In this document: positions 1-8,320 of the stretch, one piece after another
Numbering within the stretch: position 1 is the stretch's first letter
How the letters are laid out: each line of letters starts with the position of its first letter
Origin: Oxynema aestuarii AP17
GTDB taxonomy: Bacteria; Cyanobacteriota; Cyanobacteriia; Cyanobacteriales; Laspinemataceae
Direction of reading: 5' to 3'
NCBI RefSeq assembly: GCF_012295525.1
Contig: NZ_CP051167.1
Location: forward strand, 4,075,501 to 4,139,500
DNA length: 64,000 nt
The notes under the pieces: model-generated
Database searches by the model: none
What the model saw: only the letters and a program-made list of their open reading frames with translations
Told to the model about the DNA's origin: nothing
Position numbers and translations under genes: made by a program

Positions 1-1597
1 CCGTGCAAATTTCTTCTAAGACGTCACTAAAAACGCGATCGTATTTCATCGCTTGAGGAAACTTCGGTCGGTTTAATACCGCAGGGGGTAACAAGGGCTT
101 GACGGCTTCGCGAAAAATATGTTTTTCCCGCCAGCGATAAATCTTGTAGCGTTCGGGAATTTCAAAGGCATTGTCGATCAGATCGCGATCGAGAAATGGC
201 GATCGCACCGTCACGCCGTGGGCAATGTGCAGACGTTCCGCCTTGGGCAACCATTTGCCCACACCGTTGACCACGCCGGACTTGAGGACGGTGTTGAGTA
301 ACTCCGGTTGTAAGGGCGGGATCGACTCTACGGGAGGCGCCACCTGCACGCCTTCGATCGCGGGCGCCGGGGCATCGGCACCGCGATAGTACGCCCAGTG
401 CAATGCTTTGCCCAAAAGGGTTTGGGGCGGGCGACTGGTTTGGGTGTAACTGTAAAACTCCGTCAGTGGCGTCTTCAATGGCGGCAACCATTCCATTAAT
501 TTGACGAGTTTGTGTTTGGGCATCCCGCCGTACAAGCCATCGGAGGCATACCCGGCGAGTACGACATCGACATACTCGGCGGCTTTCCCGGCGGTGACAA
601 ACTTTTGTACGGTTTCGCTGCGGGCGATCGGGTCTTCGAGATGCCAGACTATCTGGGGTAACAACGGGGGAATATCGTGCGGAGTTACGTAAATGGGGTG
701 ACGATCGCACCCGATCGCCTCTGCCACGATCGCCGCCGTCAGAATTTCCGGATCGGATTCCCCGTAACCGCAGGTAAACGCGTGCAAGTGCAGGTCGGGA
801 CGGACTTTGCGAATCGCTGCGGCGACTGACGCCGAATCGACCCCGCCACTTAAGGTGACGCCAACCTGGCGGTCGAGATCGGCGGTTTGTCGGCGCACCG
901 CTTGTAAAAAGATATCTCGCACTTCTGCCGCGCGATCGCCCTCGGTTTCCCGCGCCTCTACCGTCAAATCCCAATAGCGATCGGATCGGATTTTGCCGCG
1001 TTCGTACTCCAAGCAATGCCCGGGGGGAACGGCAACTATATTTTCAATTAAGGTGCGATTCGTCGGCGGATATTTTGTATATTGCAGGGTTTGAACTGCC
1101 GCGCGATCGGCCACGACGGGGAGTTGGGGAATCGCCAGCAATGCTTTGTATTCCGACGCAAACGCAAATATACCATTTTGGTGCCAGTAGTATAGAGGAC
1201 GCATTCCGACCGGATCGCGAACCAAGCGCAAGAGGCGGCGATCGTCGTCCCACAATGCCAAAGCAAAATCGCCGTTGACCCGATTAAAAATTTCGTCGCC
1301 AAATTCCAGAAATCCCTGTAATATCAAAATTTCTGGGCGATCGCCTATCGGTGCGATCCCGCGATCGGCCAGCATTTTTTGTAATTCAAGTGCATTATAA
1401 ATATCGCCGTCGGCGACCATGGCCCAATGGCCGAGGGTCAGCCTCCCGGTGGCTTTGTGCGAAAGCCATTCCCCGAGGGTCACCTGGGAACTCACCTCAA
1501 AAGATTGCACCCTATGACCTCGGTGTTGCAGGCGCCTTCCCATTGCCGCCACGACCCCAGCATCGAGATCGCCGATCGTTCCAAAAATACCACCCAT
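1..1597 (-). CDS. Asparagine synthase-like protein, glutaminase-dead, C-terminus cut by window edge
   Basis: The minus-strand frame is open from ATG at 1597 to the left edge (532 codons, no stop). It begins MGGIFG. Class II amidotransferases need Cys at position 2, and here it is Gly. The usual RGPD glutamine-site motif reads RGHR. Other parts of the fold remain (DGDIYN, GDFALALWDD). The synthetase half is intact: the PP-loop SGGVDS lies at residues 250-255, followed by an AxxDGLYGG-like segment and the C-terminal helices of the AsnB family. Inference: an ATP-dependent amide- or amine-forming enzyme that uses free ammonia or another amine instead of glutamine. It ends the operon that starts near 7379, 24 bp after the epimerase stop. 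The usual AsnB length is 550-650 residues, so only a short tail is missing. A role in housekeeping asparagine synthesis is unlikely given its neighbours. Confidence 0.8.
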   Translation of the reverse strand, partial: MGGIFGTIGDLDAGVVAAMGRRLQHRGHRVQSFEVSSQVTLGEWLSHKATGRLTLGHWAMVADGDIYNALELQKMLADRGIAPIGDRPEILILQGFLEFGDEIFNRVNGDFALALWDDDRRLLRLVRDPVGMRPLYYWHQNGIFAFASEYKALLAIPQLPVVADRAAVQTLQYTKYPPTNRTLIENIVAVPPGHCLEYERGKIRSDRYWDLTVEARETEGDRAAEVRDIFLQAVRRQTADLDRQVGVTLSGGVDSASVAAAIRKVRPDLHLHAFTCGYGESDPEILTAAIVAEAIGCDRHPIYVTPHDIPPLLPQIVWHLEDPIARSETVQKFVTAGKAAEYVDVVLAGYASDGLYGGMPKHKLVKLMEWLPPLKTPLTEFYSYTQTSRPPQTLLGKALHWAYYRGADAPAPAIEGVQVAPPVESIPPLQPELLNTVLKSGVVNGVGKWLPKAERLHIAHGVTVRSPFLDRDLIDNAFEIPERYKIYRWREKHIFREAVKPLLPPAVLNRPKFPQAMKYDRVFSDVLEEICT

Positions 1598-1621
1598 GAA
1601 TGTTGCTCGCCTCCGGCTTTC

Positions 1622-2626
1622 TTAACTGTCCAAATATCCCTTTTCTCGATACCATCGAGCTGTTTTGCTCAACCCTTCTTCCAGACCAATTTTCGGATCG
1701 TAGCCTAACTCTTTCTTGGCTTTTTCGATACTAAAAGCGCGATTTTGACGGAACCAATCGACCCGACGGCGAAATAACGGCGGATCGATTCCGGGAAACG
1801 GTTTGTAAACCATTTCGGTGATTAAAGCTGCCGTCCAAACAGGCCAAAATGGAATGTATTGAATCTTCAAATCGATTTGCAAAACTTTGGCGATCGCCGT
1901 GACTAATTCGGTTAGGGTATAGTAATGCTCGTCGGCGATTAAATAAACTTCTCCATTGCCGCGATCGGAGTCCGCCGCTAGTTGAAAGGCATCGACTAAA
2001 TTATCGATATAAACGGGGTGGTAGTGCGCCCGACCCCGGCCACACATGAAAAAGCGACCTTTATTGACTAATTTAAACAAAATTAAGAAGCGTTCCGGAT
2101 CCCCCGGCCCGTAAATCGCGGTAGGTCGAAGGGTGACAATTTTCATCCCTCGATTCAAAAATTCGGGAATGACTTTTTCGCCTTCATATTTCGTATATTG
2201 ATAGTAATCTTCTGGGGCGATCGGGGCATCTTCTGAGGCGGGTTCTTTTTTGACATCGCCGTGAACCCCACAGGTACTACAATACACGAATGTTTTTACC
2301 CCATTGTTGAGCGCGGCATCGAGTAAATATCGAGTTCCTTCAACGTTGACATTCCAATACACTTGTTTGGGTAAGTTGACCTGCCGAAAAGCGGCGGCTA
2401 AATGGTGAACTGTATGGCAGCCTACGGTGAGTTTTTCGACCAATTCGCGATCGCTCACACTGCCAATATAAATTTCAGCGCCCCGATTTTTTAACTCTTC
2501 GTAAAATAACCCTTCTTTATTGTCGAGAATGACTACTTCGTTGCCTCGGTCTAACAGGCGACGGCTTAAATGACTGCCTGTAAAACCTGTTCCACCTGTT
2601 ACTAAAATTCTCATATGTTTTGACAA
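1622..2626 (-). CDS. NAD-dependent epimerase/dehydratase (extended SDR)
   Basis: 334 residues. The N-terminus carries the Rossmann motif TGGTGFTGSH (GxxGxxG) right after a beta strand ILV, and the catalytic YxxxK appears within YQYTKYEGEK, with an upstream CSTCGVHG strand replacing the usual Ser/Thr segment. This is the architecture of sugar-nucleotide epimerases/dehydratases and of 3-beta-HSD-like SDRs. The C-terminal region (PVYIDNLVDAF, then a substrate-binding part) is also typical. ATG at 2626 gives MSKHMRILV; the second Met (residue 5) is an equally good start. It sits 71 bp after the methyltransferase gene and 24 bp before the asparagine-synthase-like gene, so it is probably co-transcribed. 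The substrate cannot be named from sequence. Confidence 0.85.
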   Translation of the reverse strand: MSKHMRILVTGGTGFTGSHLSRRLLDRGNEVVILDNKEGLFYEELKNRGAEIYIGSVSDRELVEKLTVGCHTVHHLAAAFRQVNLPKQVYWNVNVEGTRYLLDAALNNGVKTFVYCSTCGVHGDVKKEPASEDAPIAPEDYYQYTKYEGEKVIPEFLNRGMKIVTLRPTAIYGPGDPERFLILFKLVNKGRFFMCGRGRAHYHPVYIDNLVDAFQLAADSDRGNGEVYLIADEHYYTLTELVTAIAKVLQIDLKIQYIPFWPVWTAALITEMVYKPFPGIDPPLFRRRVDWFRQNRAFSIEKAKKELGYDPKIGLEEGLSKTARWYREKGYLDS

Positions 2627-2697
2627 CTAATTTTTGCTTTTTACTGTATCTTAGCTCGCGATCGCCTAAAATATAGATCGGTTCGAGATGTTTGAGA

Positions 2698-3531
2698 TTA
2701 GTTATTTTGACCGGAGAAAGCGGCTTGTTTTCGACCGCGATCGCCCCTCTCCGGTTTAATGACTTGCGTTTTAACAATCAGCATATAACCCGATCGCCAA
2801 AATAACAAGTTATCCAATTGCGCGATCGCCCAAACGATCGGATAAATCAGAGAATAGATTTTAAATAACTTTTGATAGCGAGCTAAATCGTTGCCCGTCA
2901 CGATCCGACCTTTTTGAGAAGACTGCTGTTCTTTTTTCAGCCAGTCGATCGCAAAAGTCAAGACGGTATCGACGAATTCCGAGAAAAACTTAGAATAGGT
3001 TTTCGCGGCAACCATCGAGAAGCGATCGCCCAACAGTTCTCGTAAACTTTCTACGGTGTAACCGTGGCGGACGTGACCGTGTTTTTCATCGGTTTGTCCG
3101 ATCGCCAGTCGCAGTTTTCTCAAGCCACTATTTTTGACAAATGGAACGTTAATAATCAGTTCGCCACCGGGTTTGAGAATGCGCTGCAGTTCCTCTACGA
3201 ACTCGCGATCGCTCTCGATATGTTCCAGGAAATCGACAATGACCGCGCGATCGAATTCATTATCTGCAAATGGCGTCTTTTTTCCATCAATTTGAAAGAC
3301 ATTATCGCCGACCAACTCGCGAATGGAACGCACGGCGTCTGCTTCTAAATCCGCACTTTTCCACTCGCCTCCCCGTTGTCTGAATAAATAACTGATAACG
3401 CCATTATCCGAACCGATATCCAAACAGTGCAACCCCGTACAGTTGCCGAGCAACTCGGTTAGTTCTCGATATTTTCTCTGTTTGAGAACGGATTTTTCAA
3501 ACAGTCGAATGGGCCAATGTTTCTCTGTCAT
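2698..3531 (-). CDS. Class I SAM-dependent methyltransferase
   Basis: 277 residues. Motif I is seen as LDIGSDNGVIS near residue 37, followed by an acidic motif (SADLEAD), a post-I strand with DRAVIVDFLEHIES and the LKPGGELIINVP segment, all diagnostic of Rossmann-fold methyltransferases of the Methyltransf_11 type. A hydrophobic C-terminal stretch (about 225-255) may associate with membrane. The start codon lies 35 bp inside the end of the upstream dehydrogenase gene, so translation is probably coupled. Within the operon it is one of two methyltransferases, suggesting a methylated sugar or lipid product; the substrate is unknown. Confidence 0.85.
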   Translation of the reverse strand: MTEKHWPIRLFEKSVLKQRKYRELTELLGNCTGLHCLDIGSDNGVISYLFRQRGGEWKSADLEADAVRSIRELVGDNVFQIDGKKTPFADNEFDRAVIVDFLEHIESDREFVEELQRILKPGGELIINVPFVKNSGLRKLRLAIGQTDEKHGHVRHGYTVESLRELLGDRFSMVAAKTYSKFFSEFVDTVLTFAIDWLKKEQQSSQKGRIVTGNDLARYQKLFKIYSLIYPIVWAIAQLDNLLFWRSGYMLIVKTQVIKPERGDRGRKQAAFSGQNN

Positions 3532-5188
3532 CTTGCTCCGAGCGATCGTCTAAATTGTTTAAATTGAGGTTATAAATGGCTTCAACTTGCTGTAATTGGG
3601 CTTGAATTTCTCCCTCGGTCCATCCCAGTTCTCGCCCCATCACCCGGGCGCAACGCTCTAAAGAAGCCTTTCCGGGATGTCCGAGACTGCCGAGTCCGGT
3701 TCGCCGCACGACGGTATCGCTCAATTGCACGGCCATTTCTGCGCGAATGGCATGGCGCACTTGGGCGTCTAACATGCGATCGCCATCGGGATTTGTCCCC
3801 GCCTCGTGCAGCAGTTGCGGCACCGCCGTGCCGTAGTGATAGATTAATTCGCGCATTGTATCTTCCGCCACGGTTTCGGGGCGTCGGAGGCCCTGCACAA
3901 ACGCCTCGAAGCGATCGATCTGACCGCCTTCTAAGGGCGTGAAAGCCGATGTTGAGGGTACGGGCGGCTCTCCCCACCCTCGGAAAACGCGATCGATCGT
4001 CTTGACGGCGACATGGCGAGCGGTTGTATATTTAACGCCGACGGCGCAGTAGAGTCCATCATATCCCATGTTACTGACGTACGGATGTTGGGCGATCGCG
4101 GGTTCCCCACTGTGAGGATCGATGCCCGTACTCGGCAACAAGCCGCAATGTACGAAAGAAACATCGCCCAAAGTAAGCTGTGCTGGGGGATACGCCCGAT
4201 TGATGTCGTCGAGTAACTGTTGAATTTCGCCGGGGGTAGCTCGCAAGGTATCCGGCGGGCGATCGCACGGAAAATAGGCCGTCCCCACGATCGACTTACC
4301 CCGCCAGGGGGCCACGAATAACAAGCGACTGCCCTTATCGAGGGGTGCCCGTGGATCTCGGGACGGGGGCCGACTCGATAAACCGACGGCATAATCGCTG
4401 AAAAGCGGGCGGGTAATGAGGTTAATGGCTTTCGCCAAGGGCATGACGGGAGCCGAACCGCCGAGCCACTGTCGGAGGCGATCGACCCACGGCCCGCACG
4501 TGGCAACGGTGGTGCGGGCGCCAATCTCGAACTTGTTGCCGGACAGTCGATCTCGGGCGCGCACTCCTTTGACTTGCCGACCTTCGCACAATAATCCCGT
4601 CGCTTCGACGTAATTCGCGACGATCGCCCCGGCCCCGACCGCAGATTGTATAAATGCGAGGGGCAGGCGTTCGGAGTTATATACTTGGGCGTCGTAGAAA
4701 ATGGCGGCTCCGGTGAGTCCGTCCGGATTCACTCCGGGGGCGAGTTCCAAGCATTGCGATCGCGAGATCGTGCGACCGTTAGGGAGATATTTTTGCGGGT
4801 CGAGTCCGATGTTGCGATCGCAACTCACCCCATCGTTAATTGCTAAGGCTAAACTCAGAATCGGTTTCCCCTTCATTCCCCATCCGTAGGTCGGGACTAA
4901 TACCGGAAGGGGATGCACTAAATGGGGGGCAATTCGCATCAGGATTTTACGTTCGGCGATCGATTCGCGCATCCGCTTAAAATCCCCGTGTTGTAAATAG
5001 CGCAAACCGCCATGAATGATTTTTAAACTATTCGCTGAAGTTGCACTACAAAAATCTCCTCGTTCGATTAAAGCTACGGATAAACCGCGCGATGCTGCTT
5101 CCCACACCATGCAAGCACCGTAGATTCCTCCGCCAATGACGAGAATGTCAAAATCTGTTTTGGTGAGGTTGACCGGATTTCTGTTCAT
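3497..5188 (-). CDS. glpD: GlpD-like FAD-dependent glycerol-3-phosphate dehydrogenase
   Basis: 563 residues. The N-terminal dinucleotide-binding motif VIGGGIYGACMVWEAASRG is followed by ERGDF, the HGGLRYLQ segment and LPVLVPTYG, all characteristic of the GlpD/GlpA family (DAO fold). A C-terminal alpha-helical domain (about 420-530) matches the GlpD C-terminal domain. The family oxidises sn-glycerol-3-phosphate to dihydroxyacetone phosphate at the membrane, passing electrons to quinone. Its place inside a glycosyltransferase/methyltransferase operon is unusual for glpD, so it may act on a glycerol-phosphate-like or polyol intermediate of the cluster; that is inference. It overlaps the downstream methyltransferase gene by 35 bp and follows the GT4 gene after 57 bp. 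No GlpK or GlpF is nearby. Confidence 0.8.
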   Translation of the reverse strand: MNRNPVNLTKTDFDILVIGGGIYGACMVWEAASRGLSVALIERGDFCSATSANSLKIIHGGLRYLQHGDFKRMRESIAERKILMRIAPHLVHPLPVLVPTYGWGMKGKPILSLALAINDGVSCDRNIGLDPQKYLPNGRTISRSQCLELAPGVNPDGLTGAAIFYDAQVYNSERLPLAFIQSAVGAGAIVANYVEATGLLCEGRQVKGVRARDRLSGNKFEIGARTTVATCGPWVDRLRQWLGGSAPVMPLAKAINLITRPLFSDYAVGLSSRPPSRDPRAPLDKGSRLLFVAPWRGKSIVGTAYFPCDRPPDTLRATPGEIQQLLDDINRAYPPAQLTLGDVSFVHCGLLPSTGIDPHSGEPAIAQHPYVSNMGYDGLYCAVGVKYTTARHVAVKTIDRVFRGWGEPPVPSTSAFTPLEGGQIDRFEAFVQGLRRPETVAEDTMRELIYHYGTAVPQLLHEAGTNPDGDRMLDAQVRHAIRAEMAVQLSDTVVRRTGLGSLGHPGKASLERCARVMGRELGWTEGEIQAQLQQVEAIYNLNLNNLDDRSEQDDRETLAHSTV

Positions 5189-5245
5189 GATGGTTGATTC
5201 GACTTCTTTTGTTAGTTGAAGTCCTCGTTGATGTGATTCAATTTT

Positions 5246-6556
5246 TCAAGCTTCGATCGCCCTTGGCGGAGGAGCTAAAATTTCGTATTTGAGGCGATCG
5301 TACAACCCATTTAACTGCTTGCGAAAAGCACTGTAAGTATGCTTTTGCTGGATTAACATTTTTCCGGCAATTCCAAGTTTTAAACGTAGCACGGGATCGT
5401 CGATCGTACAAATCAATCCTCGGGCAAAATCTTCGGGATTGGCTGGTGCGAGCATGGCGACGTGGCGATCGAGCACTTGGGTATGAGTGGGTAAATCTGT
5501 GGCCACAACTGCTTTTCCACTATCGAGATAAGAATAAATCTTCATCGGCGTATTTTTTCCCTTGATACGCGGGGAAACTAAAATATCAGCTTGGGAGAGA
5601 TAGTTGGCGAGTTCGTTGCTTGGTCGAGAACCGAGAAAATGAACTTTTCCTGTTAACCCCAGGCGATCGACTTTCTCTTGATATTTAGCAATGTCCGACG
5701 GTTCGCCGCCGACGATCGCCAAGTCGATCGCTTCCCGTTCTTTGATGACGAGAGAAAGACTTTCTAAGAGGAGATCGATCCCTTGATAATTTTCTAAATT
5801 ACCGACGTACATCAACATCAAATTGCCGATTTTGAGGTCGAGCTTTAAGTTTTCCTGACTGGGAGTTGTCTCGGGCTTGAGTAAAGAAATATCGGGCAGT
5901 AAAACGACTTTTTTCGGTCGATATCGAGCAATATCGTCGGCGAGCGCTTGGCAGACGGGGACGACGACTTGAGCGTTTTTGACTGCAATTTTCTCAAAAA
6001 CGTCTAAAATTGGTTTAATGAATTTAAGCCATGAATATTTTTCAACCATCTGTTGCACTAGAGAGGAGTCCATATCGTAAATGTATGGAATCCCGGAGAA
6101 AACTTTTAGCACTAAAGCAATAAAGACGGTTTCTTCAACGGCATGGACGAGGTTATACTGTTTCTTGCAGGTTAATTGAATAACTTTTAGAAGCACGAGG
6201 GCGTCATAAACTAATTTTTTCCAAGAAAAACCAGGACGGACATGGTTGACAAAGGGAATGGCTCGGGTTCGATAGAGTTTGACATTTTTGTAATGGACGT
6301 TTTGACCTTCTGGATAGGTTACGACATCGACGAGATCGCCCCGTTCGGCGAGGACTTTTAGCACCATATTATCGGCGATCGGCGAGCCGCGATCTTGGAA
6401 AAATGGATGGGGGATTAAAAATAAAATATGCAACCCCTGAAAAGGCTCTGAATCGGGTTGTGTACGACCAAATCCTGGATTGCCAACTTCTCGACGTTTA
6501 GAAGATGGGGGAAACTTTTCGATCTTGTTATGAGGATGGCGAGCTAATAATTTCAT
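5246..6556 (-). CDS. GT4-family glycosyltransferase
   Basis: 436 residues. After a ~40-residue polar extension the GT-B fold begins with LHILFLIPHPFFQDRGSP. The central donor domain shows LMLMYVGNLENYQGIDLLLES, then VGGEPSDI, VHFLGSRPSNEL, and ILVSPRIKGKNTPMKIYSYLDSGKAVVA, which is the E/K-rich nucleotide-sugar loop of family GT4 in a somewhat atypical form. It probably adds a sugar to a lipid or glycan acceptor on the cytoplasmic side. The ATG at 6556 is 37 bp from the upstream methyltransferase stop. The donor and acceptor cannot be assigned. Confidence 0.85.
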   Translation of the reverse strand: MKLLARHPHNKIEKFPPSSKRREVGNPGFGRTQPDSEPFQGLHILFLIPHPFFQDRGSPIADNMVLKVLAERGDLVDVVTYPEGQNVHYKNVKLYRTRAIPFVNHVRPGFSWKKLVYDALVLLKVIQLTCKKQYNLVHAVEETVFIALVLKVFSGIPYIYDMDSSLVQQMVEKYSWLKFIKPILDVFEKIAVKNAQVVVPVCQALADDIARYRPKKVVLLPDISLLKPETTPSQENLKLDLKIGNLMLMYVGNLENYQGIDLLLESLSLVIKEREAIDLAIVGGEPSDIAKYQEKVDRLGLTGKVHFLGSRPSNELANYLSQADILVSPRIKGKNTPMKIYSYLDSGKAVVATDLPTHTQVLDRHVAMLAPANPEDFARGLICTIDDPVLRLKLGIAGKMLIQQKHTYSAFRKQLNGLYDRLKYEILAPPPRAIEA

Positions 6557-6593
6557 TGTTTTAAAGGAAAATAGTTGATGAAACAGAAGGTTT

Positions 6594-7379
6594 TTAAGAT
6601 CTCGAAAATTTATGTTGAGATCGCGTCAGTTTCAACAGCACGGGAGACCCGAATCGATCGGTCAATCCTACTTGTCGGCAAAGTTGTTCTAAAGTGGCGC
6701 AAACCCGGGGAGAGTTAGCACTTCGGTGGATAACCATCGGTAAGCAAAATTGCGGATAACGATCGCCGAACTCGAAGCCGCAAGCTTGGAAAATTTCTAA
6801 AAGATCGGTTTCTTGAAAACAGGCGAACGGTCGCGTATTGCCTTCAATTTTTCGCTTTAATTGGAATAGGTAAGGGGCGATCGCGTTGATACTCTTGAGA
6901 CTGGGATAGTCGATAATGACCGCTCGATCTGCCACGCGGCTCAGTTCGGTTAAGAATTTTTGCCATTGCTTGACATGAGCCAGCAATCGATAACTAATAA
7001 CGATGTCGAACGCCCGATCGCCATAGGGTAAATCGAGGATATTTCCTACTTGAAAATCGCATTCGCCGCGATCGCATAATTGTGCAATCTGGCGTTTACA
7101 CCCTGCGTCACTTCCGAACACCGTGACGCGATATCCACGACGGGTTAAGGGTTCGGCGAGTTGTCCGTGTCCTCCACCCACATCTAAAATGCGAGCGTTA
7201 GGATAAGGTGCGAGCAGGTCTAAGGTGGCGCGTTCCTGAACCTGTAGCAACCAATCGCCGATTTTTCCGCTAAATCGCCGCGCGTAGTCCTCCGAGGATG
7301 TTTCAATATCTGCCGTTTCGGGAAAGTCCACCAAGGCGCTCACCTCTGAGGTTTGACGACAAACCACGGTCAGACTCAA
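6594..7379 (-). CDS. Class I SAM-dependent methyltransferase
   Basis: 261 residues. Motif I is ILDVGGGHGQLA around residue 70, then the acidic end of strand 2 (FGSDAG), IVISYRLLAHVKQWQKFLTE and a VIIDYPS strand, in the order expected for Methyltransf_11/25 proteins. There are no membrane segments. It is the first gene of the minus-strand block; the ATG at 7379 is followed upstream by a long noncoding gap that must contain the operon promoter. It is not close in sequence to the second methyltransferase at 2698-3531, so the two probably methylate different positions. Confidence 0.85.
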   Translation of the reverse strand: MSLTVVCRQTSEVSALVDFPETADIETSSEDYARRFSGKIGDWLLQVQERATLDLLAPYPNARILDVGGGHGQLAEPLTRRGYRVTVFGSDAGCKRQIAQLCDRGECDFQVGNILDLPYGDRAFDIVISYRLLAHVKQWQKFLTELSRVADRAVIIDYPSLKSINAIAPYLFQLKRKIEGNTRPFACFQETDLLEIFQACGFEFGDRYPQFCLPMVIHRSANSPRVCATLEQLCRQVGLTDRFGSPVLLKLTRSQHKFSRS

Positions 7380-8320
7380 ACGGAGTTAAGACAACGAGCG
7401 ATCGGTCCGGGGATGGGGGAAGATTATACTATGCAATTTTATATTATGTTTTTATGGGATGGCGATCGCTTTTGCGAACAGTACGGATTCGTCAAACAAA
7501 ATGAGATATTTTAATTCTCGCTTTTGGAGATTCAGGCTGATTCCAAGTCTTTCGGCGATCGACGGTTCGCTTATGTCCGTTTTTCTTCCGTGGATCTACT
7601 TAAATTCTTGCAGTTCTACCAGATCGATTGCAAGAGCGCTACGGTAATTTTATCAAATCTTTATCAATTTTCAGCTCTCGCTTTATGTAAGCTTTATCTA
7701 AGGTGAAAACCTGTGCGATCTTCCGAGCTAGATCGATCGCCGGATCGAGTGGCGGTCGTTGAAAAAGGGTGCTTAGGAAGAGATGAAAAGAGTCAAGCGA
7801 AGTCCTTTTTTACCGCCCTTTTTAAGGGGATCCGATCGCCGAGATCGGGCTTAAAGATTGAGAAATGTTACGAAAACGGGGCTGAAATGGGGAAAAATCG
7901 TTAGGGAAATGAAGAGGGTAGGGAAGTATGTTCAGGGCAATCGCCCAATGGGTTCGATATCGATGTTGTGGAGAAAAATCAAACAAGTTCGCGGCGGCGA
8001 TCCTCCTTTGGAGTCGCTACGCGAACCCCCACTCTCGCCGGAAGAAATAGCTAATGTGCCGAGACCTCAACGGGATAAATTATCCATCACAATTATACAT
8101 CAAGTCGCCCGTGGTGCCGAGGGAGAGGGGGAACGCGGGCGATCGGCAAAACCTAGGCGATCGCCAAAGCCTTATGCGAAAATTGACTGCGATCGAGTAT
8201 TACCCGGGGAATCAGCGCCCCACCTCAAGCGCGGGCGTTCGCGTGCGCGACTCCAAGGGAGGATCGCCGATCGCCTCCGATCCCAAACTTAACCCCCATA
8301 TTTCCCTAACATTCTCAGTG
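7380..8320. other. Long intergenic gap with inverted repeats; operon promoter region
   Basis: 941 bp between the divergent minus-strand operon and the GT2 gene. Small open frames are present but show no recognisable motif, no matching ribosome site and HIP1-derived low-complexity Arg/Ser/Pro translation, so no gene is called. The left third is AT-richer (TATACT-like words around 7420-7450) and probably holds the operon promoter. The right half holds an imperfect inverted repeat pair (listed separately). Confidence 0.6.
7996..8268. repeat. Imperfect 30/31-bp inverted repeat pair with ~212 bp between arms
   Basis: The left arm at 7996-8025 and the reverse complement of 8238-8268 share GGCGATCCTCC, then TTGGAGTCGC, then CGCGAA, with one substitution and a small indel. 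The arms could form a long hairpin or mark a MITE-like insertion. No terminal target duplication or transposase was seen. The GGAGTCGC..CGCGAA core also looks like a dispersed cyanobacterial repeat family. Confidence 0.7.

Noticed and set aside
162..1016. Minus-strand 284-residue frame inside the asparagine-synthase-like gene
   Set aside because: Arg/Ser/Pro-rich translation of HIP1 words in the wrong frame; the MGGIFG..SGGVDS frame explains the same DNA.
7713..8292. Small plus-strand frames in the gap before the GT2 gene
   Set aside because: No motifs or ribosome sites, low-complexity translation, and they overlap the inverted repeats.
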